Source: Scilla litardierei (lineage: Eukaryota > Streptophyta > Magnoliopsida > Asparagales > Asparagaceae). From it: a stretch of DNA of 64,000 nt. Shown in pieces: positions 55,461 through 64,000 of this stretch. Positions within the stretch are counted from its first letter, which is position 1, and every line of letters starts with the position of its first letter. The stretch lies in assembly GCA_030789695.1 (NCBI GenBank), contig CM061139.1:10493878-10557877 (forward strand). The letters are read 5' to 3'. The translations under genes and the position numbers were made by a program. A model generated the notes under the pieces. It saw only the letters and a program-made list of their open reading frames with translations, made no database searches and was not told where the DNA came from.

Positions 55461-58400
55461 CTAAGATTCGGTGAACAAATATGGATATCTCTCGCGCATT
55501 TCATCTTCTCGTTCCCAGGTGGATTCACCAGGTGAGTCATGTCACCACATCACTCTAACGAGATTGACTACGCTATTCCTAAGAGTCTTCTGTCGTCGAT
55601 CCAAAATTTGCACTGTTTGTTGCTCATATGAAAGATCTGGTCGTACTGTGATCTCTGAGTAGTCAACCACATGAGTAGGATCACTAATGTAACGGCGCAG
55701 CTGTGAGACATGGAATACGTCATGTACTCCTTCCAGTAAAGGTGGTAGGGCCAGGCGGTAAGCTACTTCTCCAACTCGCTCCAGTATATCGAAAGGGCCG
55801 ATAAATCTCGGACTGAGCTTTCCTCTTCTTCCAAATCTGATTACTCCACGGTTAGGAGATATCTTCAGAAATACATGATCCCCAGGTTGAAACTCTAGAT
55901 GACGACGCTTCGCATCGGCCCAGTGCTTGTATCAGTCTTGTGCAATGCAAAGTTTATCTCTGATAGTACGCACCACATCAACAGCTTCTACAATCAGTTC
56001 TGGACCCAAAAGTTCTCGGTCGCCAATGTTGTCCCAACTCAATGGAGAACGACATTTCCTTCCATAGAGTGCTGCAAATGGGGCCATACCGATACTTGCT
56101 TGGTAGCTGTTGTTGTATGAAAACTCCACTAAGTGCAAATGGTATTCCCACGAGCCTTTGAAGTCAAGCATACAAGCTCTCAACATATCTTCGAGTATCT
56201 GGATGGTGCGCTCTGATTGTCCATCTGTCTGCGGATGATACACAGTGCTGAAGCTCAGACTGGTACCAAGATTTGATTACAGACTCTTCCAAAAGTGAGA
56301 AGTGAATCTCGTGTCTCGATCAGAGACAATGCTCACTGGGACTCCATGCAATCTCATGATTTCCTGTACGGTCATCGCTCATATTACGACATAAACTAGG
56401 AAGAAGTTATAAGGTATAGAAATAATCGTTACCTCCATGTACTTCTTCGCGAGTAATTCAGTCGATTGTCCTACTCGGAATGGTATGAAATGTGCCGACT
56501 TGGTTAATCGATCAACGATCACCCAGATGGCATCATTCTGCTTTGTACTCTGAGGTAGTCCAGTGACGAAATCCATGGTGATGTGTTACCACTTCCACTC
56601 GGGAATAGGCAGCGGTTGAAGCAATCCTGTGACACGATGATGTTCAGCCTTCACTTGCTGACATACCAGGCATTTGGCGACGCTTCGAGCAATGCTTCTC
56701 TTCATTCCATGCCACCAAAAATTTAGACGAAGATATTTGTACATTTTGGTGCCACCAGGATGTACAGAGTATGGGGAACTATGTGCTTCATTCATCAGCT
56801 CTTCTCAGATATCGCCTGAAGGCACGCAGATTCTGCTGCCATATCTCAAGGATCTGTCTTCATGGATAAGAAAATCTGTTCGCAGACTTGCTTCCACTTG
56901 AGTCTTGATCTTTCGTAACTTTGCATCTCCAGCTTGAGCGGCTTTGATACGGTCGATGATGGTAGACTGAATTTGAAGATTCATCAATGAAGCTTCAATC
57001 CCAGGGAGAATGATTTCAATCGCCATCTCTCGCAGCTCTAGTTGTACTCTCTTCTGAGCCGTGAGTGTCATAACAGTTGGTAGCCGACTCAATGCGTCTG
57101 GTACGACTTTAACCTTCCCAGGATGATATTGGAGGTCGATATCGTAGTCAGCCATGAGTTCCAACCATCTGCGTTGTCTCATGTTCAGCTCCTTCTGCGT
57201 GAAGATATACTTCAGACTTTTGTGGTCGGTGAAGATCTTCACTTGCTCCCCCAGTAGAAAGTGTCTCCGGATCTTCAGAGCAAAAAGAACTGCGGCTAGC
57301 TCCAGATCATGAGTCGGATAGTTCTTATCATGAGTCTTCAGTTGTCGGGAAGCATACGCCACAACATGACCATGTTGATGTAGCACGCATCCGAGACCTT
57401 TGCCAGATGCGTCACAATATACTTCAAATCCCCCAGTTCTGTCTGGTATAGCCAGAACTAGTGCAGTTGTTAGCTTCGTCTTCAATCCTTCGAAAGCTTG
57501 CTCACAAGCCTCGGACCAAATATACTTGATGTCCTTCCTCTTCAGTCGAGTCATAGGCTCAGCAATCTTGGAGAAGTCCTGTATGAATCGGCGGTAGTAG
57601 CCAGCCAATCCAAGAAAACTCCGGATGTCCGAAACTGGCCGAGGGGTTGGCCAATTTCTAACAGATGTGACTTTCTCCGGATCGACAGAAATACCATCCC
57701 CAGATACCACATGACCAAGAAAGGCAACGCGGTTAAGCCAAAATTCACATTTGCTGAACTTGGCGTATAGTCGATGATGACGCAGAGTCTTCAATACGAT
57801 CCGCAGGTGGTCAGCATGATCTTCCTCGCTTTTTGAATAGACCAGAATGTCATCAATAAAGATCACTACGAATTTATCCAAGAACTCATAAAAGATGAGG
57901 TTCATGAGATTCATGAATACTGCTGGCGCATTGGTCATGCCAAAAGGCATAACTGCAAATTCGTAGTGTCCATACTTGGTTCGAAAAGCAGTCTTGGATA
58001 TGTCGTCCTTCTTGACTTTCACTTGGTGATATCCACTTCGGAGGTCAAGCTTGGAGAAGACTCGAGATCCACCAAGTTGGTCGAAGATGTCGTCGATGCG
58101 TGGCAATGGATATTTGTTCTTCACGGTGACCTTGTTCAGCTCTCGGTAGTCCACGCACATCCTTCTTGAGCCGTCCTTCTTCTTGACCAATAGGACTGGT
58201 GCACCCCAGGGAGATACGCTGGGATGTATCAATCCCTTCTGCAACAGGTCGTCTAATTGGGTACGAAGTTCCTCCAATTCTGCTGGTGCCATACGATAAG
58301 GAGCTTTGGAGATAGGCTGAGTATCTGGCATCAAATCAATGGTGAATTCGAGAGCTCGATCGGGTAGTAATCCTGAAATTTCTTCAGGAAATACGTCGTC

Positions 58401-58843
58401 GAATTCTTGAACTACTCTGGGCTTCTCAGGTTTAGCTAGCATAGATGCCATCATCATCTTCAGAGGCTTGGCCCAGAATTGAATAGGTCCAAGCGACTGG
58501 CTTCCGCTCGAAAATTCGAACATTGGATGGTTGGGAATTTCAAACACTACCTTCTTTTTGCGACAATCGATGGTAGCGTAAAAAGTTCCTAACCAATCCA
58601 TTTCGAATACAGCGTCAAAGTTTGGCATGTCGATTACCATGAAGTCAGCGTAGAGCTCGCGACCACATATCACCAAAGGGCATGATCGACAGCCACCGGA
58701 AGTCTTCACTATGCCATTCCCGGTGTTGATGTTCCATCGGTTAGAAAGAGGGTCAATAGGAATGGGATGTGTTGTAGCGAACTTAAGTGATAAGAAGCAA
58801 TGGGATGCTCCAGAATCAAAGAGGGATAAGGCTGGTGTAGATG
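55461..58843 (-). pseudogene. pol: Gypsy-T pol: protease, RT, RNase H, integrase, chromodomain-like tail
   Basis: Protease active site [12 protein letters not shown] near 58810-58830. RT has [21 protein letters not shown] and the catalytic FIDDILVYS. RNase H has [11 protein letters not shown] and [11 protein letters not shown]. Integrase has the HHCC region (HSSPYSVHPGG, CLVCQQVK) and D-D-E in [16 protein letters not shown] and QTDGQSERT. The tail has VHDVFHVSQLRRY and ESTWEREDEMRERYPYLF, as in chromoviruses. Stops lie at 56805, 56586, 56277, 55932 and 55542; a 69 bp intron-like block lies at 56364-56432. The whole reading stays in one frame. RT and RNase H look usable; integrase is dead. Confidence 0.85.
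56364..56432 (-). other. Intron-like 69 bp insertion in the Gypsy-T integrase
   Basis: Homology breaks after KKYME and resumes at [17 protein letters not shown]. The block starts GTAACG and ends GTACAG (minus), is a multiple of three, and contains one in-frame TGA (56379-56381). Confidence 0.5.
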
Positions 58844-58942
58844 CTATTAAAACGATACCAAGAGTATGATAAGGTATTCTTAGCAGTCTAAAGTAAAGCT
58901 ATGAGCATCTAGTAAGGTAAGGGAGGATGTCTTAGATATTAC
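58844..58942 (-). other. Intron-like 99 bp block between Gypsy-T gag and protease
   Basis: Starts GTAATATC after CACAG and ends GTTTTAATAG (minus), is a multiple of three, and contains two in-frame stops. CTGCTAAG about 40 bp upstream of the acceptor could serve as branch site. Confidence 0.45.
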
Positions 58943-60032
58943 CTGTGATCACTGGTTCAGTTGCATCGGCTTCTTCAGCAGTCATGGTAAAAGCTTGGCG
59001 TTTAGGCTGGGCCTGTTGGAAAACCCTCTGCTGTGGCGGTAAGGGTGGTCTACGGGATGTTGATCCAGGAGCTCCAATAGTAAATGGTTTGTTGATGCGC
59101 TGGGGGCAGTCCTTAACAGTGTGCTCCAGTGATCCACATGCCAAGCATTGGTTCGACAGTTGGCGACATTCCTTCTTGGTATGGCCCGGTCGGTTGCAGT
59201 GGAAGCATACCATAGTAGCTCGATTGTTGTTTGGAGGAGCAGCAGTCTGGTTGTTGGCTGGAGCAACAGGCATGTAGTTGTTGGGAGCAGTAGGCCTCTT
59301 GAAGGTAGTAGTCTGCATCGGTCGAAGATTGTTCCTCGGTGGTTCCATCGGGCGCTTTCCTTGGGCTGCTTTACGATGTTTGTCAAGAGCCTCATGGTTA
59401 TGGGCAGACTCCAGTATCTTCTCATAGCTGGTCAGATCAGCCAAGGTCATTGAAGCTTGAATATTGTAATTCAGACCTTGGCGGAACTGGAAGGCATGAT
59501 CTTCCGTATTCTCGACCATGTGAGGAGCGAATTGACTCAGCATAGAGAACTCAGCATCGTATTCATTAACAGGCATTGATTCCTGTTTCAAGTTGACGAA
59601 ACGTTGTTGAAGTTCCCTTCTTGCTGCTTTAGGGAAAAACTTTGTGTCGAAACGCTCGCGAAATGTGGCCCAGGCAATAGGCCGCATTATACGCTTTTCC
59701 TCAGTGTCCCACCAGGTTCGGGCGTAATCAGTCAGTTGGAGCCTGGCTATTTCCACCCATCCTGCCTGGGGGATGCGGGCAGCGGCCAAATTACCTTTAG
59801 TGTTACGTGCCCATTCTTCAGCTTCTAATGGAGTTTCCTTCCCAGAGAACGTTTTAGGACGCATCTCACGGAATTGTTTAACTCCGGCTTCTCCTCGGCG
59901 TTCAGTTCTAGGTTCACGCTCGAGGATTTGATGCAGGATGTCCAACATCTCTCTGATGATCCCCATGAAGTCGTTCTCGGTGATGCCGTTGGTGTTCCTG
60001 GTGTTGGGTCTACCTGCCATGCTGCAAAACAA
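58932..60032 (-). CDS. gag: Gag of Gypsy-T
   Basis: Open frame of 366 codons; the likely start is the second Met at 60020 (MAGRPNTR). Retrotrans_gag region at residues 75-200 (EEWARNTKGNL, LTDYARTWWDTEEKR, FRERFDTKFFPKAARRELQ). Two CCHC knuckles CFHCNRPGHTKKEC and CLACGSLEHTVKDC at about residues 277-310, the second typical of chromovirus Gag. It forms the particle shell and binds RNA. It is in the same frame as pol and ends within the intron-like block at 58932. Confidence 0.85.
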   Translation of the reverse strand: MFCSMAGRPNTRNTNGITENDFMGIIREMLDILHQILEREPRTERRGEAGVKQFREMRPKTFSGKETPLEAEEWARNTKGNLAAARIPQAGWVEIARLQLTDYARTWWDTEEKRIMRPIAWATFRERFDTKFFPKAARRELQQRFVNLKQESMPVNEYDAEFSMLSQFAPHMVENTEDHAFQFRQGLNYNIQASMTLADLTSYEKILESAHNHEALDKHRKAAQGKRPMEPPRNNLRPMQTTTFKRPTAPNNYMPVAPANNQTAAPPNNNRATMVCFHCNRPGHTKKECRQLSNQCLACGSLEHTVKDCPQRINKPFTIGAPGSTSRRPPLPPQQRVFQQAQPKRQAFTMTAEEADATEPVITGNI

Positions 60033-60127
60033 ACCACAAGGTAAGTTCGGTAATTATATACTAGTTAGATACTTTGATATCAAATGACATCCAAACTATC
60101 TCTTAAGGTATTCGCATAAGCAAGACC

Positions 60128-60149
60128 TGCATGGGCCACCACTAAAACC
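60128..60149 (-). other. Presumed primer binding region of Gypsy-T, primer unidentified
   Basis: On the minus strand GGTTTTAGTGGTGGCCCATG follows the LTR end directly. It does not match the Met-tRNA PBS common in chromoviruses, and I cannot assign a tRNA. Confidence 0.35.
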
Positions 60150-63100
60150 TGTCACGCCCCGCTTCCCATTCTACCGGGAGCGAGAACGCGAGCGGGTCCA
60201 CGATGTGCTTAAAACAAAGAGGAGTACTTTTTTTCTTCCTCCTTGGTTTAAACACACTAAGCGTCTATGAAATAATATGGCAGGATCTTGCATGCTTATA
60301 AGAAATAGTACAGATGACATTATTACAATACCAAAGCGTCTGAAAGTAAAGTACAACATAGGCCTAGTATGGCCTCAATCAACAAGTACAACAATTACAT
60401 TATTCAAATATATAAAGTGCAGTCGCGAAGGGGAATGTCTAGTCTTCTGTGGGTAGATACTCCACGTAGCCTTCGAGCTCTGGCTCGGTTGCTGCAGCAA
60501 AGACTTCAACGAACTCACTGTCGGTACCTGACGGACATATCGTAAAAACAACAAAATGAAATGTCCGTCAGCGAGGTATACTCGGCAAGATATTCTCAAA
60601 ACCAAAATGTTAGACATTTAAATTAAAAACTGAAAACACAAGTGATAAGATAAGTAGAAAAGAGTTATAGCAGTGTAAAGCAGTTAAAGCAGTTAAATGT
60701 TCGCAACCATTTGTAACCTGCAACAATTTATAATCGGATAGCAATTGGCGATACTGTTAGCAACCTGCAACAATTCAATATTCAATAACAATTTTCAAAG
60801 CCATCTGTAACCTGTGACAATTTAACATTCAATGATCACACTATAGCAACCTGCAGAAAAGATGTTAGAACAATTAATCAAAAACTAGTCTATCCTAGTG
60901 ATAAGTCCATGTCCAAGAGTACTAGAGATAACCAACATGCAGCCTGCGACGGTAGCAACTCCGAGGCTTCCCACCGTTCCGATAGGGCAACGGTCAAGGA
61001 TCTAACCCCCGTAATGTATTGGAGGTAATTTAGTATGGCGCATCCAGTCATTCTGTGACACTTGTGATCATAGACTACCCCAATCCCAGGTCAAGTCTAG
61101 TGGCGGTCAAAAGAATGTATACTATCTGTCTATTATTGAAATTCCATCTTCCATTCTATATTATTAAAGTTCCATCTTCCATTCAATATTGTTGAAGTTC
61201 CATCTTCCATTCAGTCAATTCAATCGCGGTGTTCCAATAGTCTGTACAACAGTCTCGTGAAAGTTCACAACTTCACGACTCGATTAAATTAAAACATCAG
61301 GATCACTTAAATAAATAAAAGAACGAGTAAGATGTGATTTTAACCAAGCAAAAGAGTTTAAATTAGCTTAAAATACTTTCTAAGACTAGTAGTTATTTTT
61401 CAAGATTGTTTAAATAATTTTTAACAATTTTAGACCATTTAAAATAGCCGAAAACTATTTTAAAATCAAGAAACTATTTTAACGATGAATGTTCAAAGAA
61501 TTTTTTCGAGCAAACCGTACATCAGAATTCTTCAAACAAGGTGTCAAAATGATCGTATTCACTAGTACTAAGACATATATTTTTATCGTACATTGGTGTA
61601 CGTAAAAATCACAGGTTATGAATTTTAAAAGGATTTTTAAAACAAGAAATTATTAATAATACCCATGTTCAAAGATTTATTCCGGACAAACCGTACGTCG
61701 GAATTCTGTAACAAGATGTCAAAACGATCGTATTTACAAGTACTGTAACATATATTTTTATCGTACATCGGTATGTGTAAAAATTGCAAGATACGAATTT
61801 TAAAAGGATTTTAACCTATTTAAGTTTTGCCTTTAAAAATTCACTGTGAGAAATATACTTGCCTTATGGCATTGAAACTAGCGCCAATGGATCCGATTCG
61901 ACGTTTCTGATTTTCTGGGACTAGTCTCGTAATTTTCTGAGGCCTGTACGAATTACTATGAATTTAAACCCAATAATAGCATTTAATAAATATATGTAAA
62001 TACGAAAATACGTATTAAAATACATATTTAATACGTATTATTTTTAAAACCAAACCCAGCGCTCCGTTTATTACCCGAGAGAGAGAGAGAGAGGGCGATA
62101 GCGGGCGGCGGCGGTCTCCGGCAGCGTCGAGCGGTGGCGGCGTCGGGCGACTCCGGCGAGGCGAGCGGGAACAGGGGAGGGCCGCTCGGGGTTCACAGCG
62201 GACGGCGTGGAGCAGGCGGGCTTGGTCGGAGCGGCTCGTCGGAGGGGCAGTGCGGCGGTCGAGATCGGAGCTCGCGGGGGCGCTCCGGTGGGCTCCTGGG
62301 AGGCTTCGGCGTCGTCGTTTCGACGGCGGTCGGAGCAGGGGAGCACGGTGATGCCCTGGAGCGGGTGGCAGCTATGCTTGGATGGCGAGCAGACTAGCGG
62401 CGATGGGCGAGTAGCGGCGCTCGCCGTGGAGGGGGTGGCGGTCAGAGAACGGGCGGTGGCGGAGTTGAAGAGGAAAGCGGGAGAGATTCGGAGGGAGAGC
62501 GTGAGTAGAAGAGAGGGGGAGGTCGGACGAGAGAAGTTGGGTTCGGGGTTCTGTTGGTTGCCTGGGGATGGGTTTTTGGTCTGTGAGGAGAGAAGAGCTT
62601 AAGCAAGGGGATTAAATAGGGGTTAAGTATTAATAGTTTAATGGGAGAGCAATAAATATTTAGTCCAAGGATTTAATGCAAAGTTTAGCTCTTTTTGACA
62701 AAGAGAAAGCAATTTAGACTCCAGCTCTATTATACAACGTGTGAGCTTGCCGACATTAGGGAACTAAGCTATGTAATTTAGTTAAGTAAAAGTAATTAGT
62801 GAAGATCATTGGTAAACCCTTGCAACCAAATTACGATTTTGCCCTTGTGGTTAAACGACTCCGAAAATTACGAAAATATAGCCATGGGTTCGTATCGTCA
62901 CGAGGATCATGACTACGAGATCCATTTCGTAGTTTGGACTACGGGAATACGAGTTTTGGGCCAAAACGTTTAGGAAGCGGGTTTGCGGGTTCTCTATTGA
63001 TCCGACTTCAGAAAATTACGAAATTAATGTGAGAGGCTCTAAATGATCTTAGAGTGATACTGTAGAAGTTTGAAATCATTTTGATAACGTTTACTTAGAA

Positions 63101-63339
63101 AAATAATTGTTACGACTGAAATGTTAAAATTGAGTTTAAATAATTATAAAAATCATTTAGGGATTTAGGTTGGTACTCGTATACCCTAAAATATGTTATA
63201 AGTATATTGGTTCCACAAAACATTTTTTATAAATGATTTATAAACTATTTTGATGTTCAACTTCTAACAAACCATTATAAAATATTATTAATTAAGAAAA
63301 TACGTAGAAAATGGGTATTGCTGAATACGTGTCATCACA
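60150..63339 (-). repeat. 5' LTR of Gypsy-T (right in the window)
   Basis: TGTCACGCCCCG to GTGTCATCACA on the plus strand, nearly identical to 52189-55387. Followed by the TSD GAGAT. Confidence 0.9.
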
Positions 63340-64000
63340 GAGATCGTCGACAATTACATTGGTTTGTCTATTTCTATTAAAAACTCGATTTTTAGGCTTT
63401 TGAATTGTGCCGTGAGTATTATTGATTTTTCTGAGATTTGCATGATGATTAGTGAGTAGTGCCGTCGTCCTAGGGCATGTGGATGAACCCTATGGACCCT
63501 ATTTCTAAATTGTGATGAATTCGTAGATTTGTTGCTAGAATTGATTAAGGTTAGGTTTTGATCGATTGATTATGGGTAGCTAGGAATTCATATCGATTGG
63601 GATTTGCAAGAGATTGGATCCCAATTGATAGGAAGGCCTAGATATTCGATTTAGATTGACAATTGGATTTATCTAGATTTGGTTTGCAAGAGATTGGACC
63701 AAAGCTAGGATTTTTAATTGTGATTCTATACTAATATCCGTTTGCAAGAGATTGGACGGATAGGAACTATCATAACCTTGGTCGTAGCTTGAGTTTGCAC
63801 GAGAGTGGGCTCAAGATACGATTGAACAATGATGTCGTTCTTCACGCTAGCGACTTAGGCTAGGGTTTGCACGAGAGTGGGCCCTATCCTAGGTTTGCTA
63901 TAGACCGGCGATAGCGCGAGAGCGTGAGCTTGGTTCTACATTAAGTTACGACTAGTTCACATATATTCAAGCTTAGCAACAATGAAACTTATGATTTACA
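63340..64000 (+). repeat. 3' LTR of Athila-B, second part, cut by window end
   Basis: Resumes after the GAGAT duplication and aligns with 37985-38148 and 45869-46385. It contains the TTTGCAAGAGATTGGAC-type direct repeats also seen at 13490-13800. Its end and the right target copy lie outside. Confidence 0.9.

Larger units (their letters stand above)
52189..63339 (-). mobile_element. Gypsy-T: Ty3/gypsy element of chromovirus (Tekay/Del) type
   Basis: 11.15 kb, minus strand, LTRs of 3199 and 3190 bp about 99 percent identical by eye, flanked by GAGAT at 52184-52188 and 63340-63344. Gag with two CCHC knuckles, protease, RT, RNase H, integrase and a chromodomain-like C-terminus follow in the usual order. 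Gag to RNase H is open except at one intron-like break; the integrase part carries several stops. Confidence 0.9.
37113..64000 (+). mobile_element. Athila-B: second Athila-like element, split by two later insertions
   Basis: Pieces in order: 5' LTR 37113-38148 and 45869-46450, internal part 46451-51360, 3' LTR 51361-52188 and 63340 to beyond the window. CCTTG at 37108-37112 is the expected left target copy. Relative to Athila-A, about 3.3 kb is missing at 46450: the last 185 bp of the 5' LTR, the PBS and all of gag-protease. The internal palindrome array, second ORF, T-rich tail and polypurine tract are kept. Confidence 0.85.

Overview
The window is nuclear DNA of a flowering plant, probably a eudicot, made almost entirely of nested LTR retrotransposons. 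Evidence for a plant: Ty1/copia elements primed by initiator-Met tRNA, Athila-like and chromovirus-like Ty3/gypsy elements, a CACTA transposon end, a MITE, and spliced exon fragments of a plant-type DNA-3-methyladenine glycosylase (Tag) gene. No intact host gene, rRNA, tRNA, CRISPR array or bacterial feature was found. The species cannot be named from the sequence.

Layout. 1-10910: two minus-strand Sirevirus-like copia elements (SIRE-1, SIRE-2); SIRE-1 starts exactly at an LTR terminus inside the pol gene of SIRE-2. 10911-12335 and 24121-25348: the 3' end and long LTR of an older plus-strand copia (Copia-0), split by a complete Athila-like element (Athila-A, 12336-24120, TSD GTCTC). 25349-25880: CACTA terminus with subterminal repeats. 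25881-28477: AT-rich DNA with three broken Tag exons on the minus strand. 28478-34513: plus-strand copia (Copia-4). 34657-34899: MITE. 35649-36710: truncated copia with a 3' LTR (Copia-5). 36716-37112: exon fragments of an unidentified host gene. 37113-64000: a second Athila-like element (Athila-B) whose 5' LTR holds a young copia (Copia-3, 38149-45868, TSD TAAAC) and whose 3' LTR holds a chromovirus-like gypsy element (Gypsy-T, 52189-63339, TSD GAGAT).

How the parts work. All elements are damaged. Athila-A carries gag and protease but no RT, RNase H or integrase, plus a second ORF resembling the Athila ORF-1 family; Athila-B has lost gag, PBS and the end of its 5' LTR but keeps the second ORF. 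Copia-3 lacks the protease active site and most of RNase H, yet its LTRs differ at only about 1 percent of positions, so it probably moved in trans.

The most unusual feature is regulatory. Several unrelated elements carry dense arrays of short GC-rich inverted repeats, in four cases just upstream of a TATA box: CTCGGCCGAG in Athila LTRs, GTCGGTC/GACCGAC (containing the DRE/CRT core) in the SIRE LTRs, GCCCGC/GCGGGC in the Copia-0 LTR, and CCTGGC/GCCAGG in the Copia-3 leader. In both Athila elements the same array plus a TATA box occurs again inside the element ahead of the second ORF, suggesting a dedicated internal promoter. The Copia-3 leader also holds a duplicated hairpin whose stem arms differ by compensatory changes.
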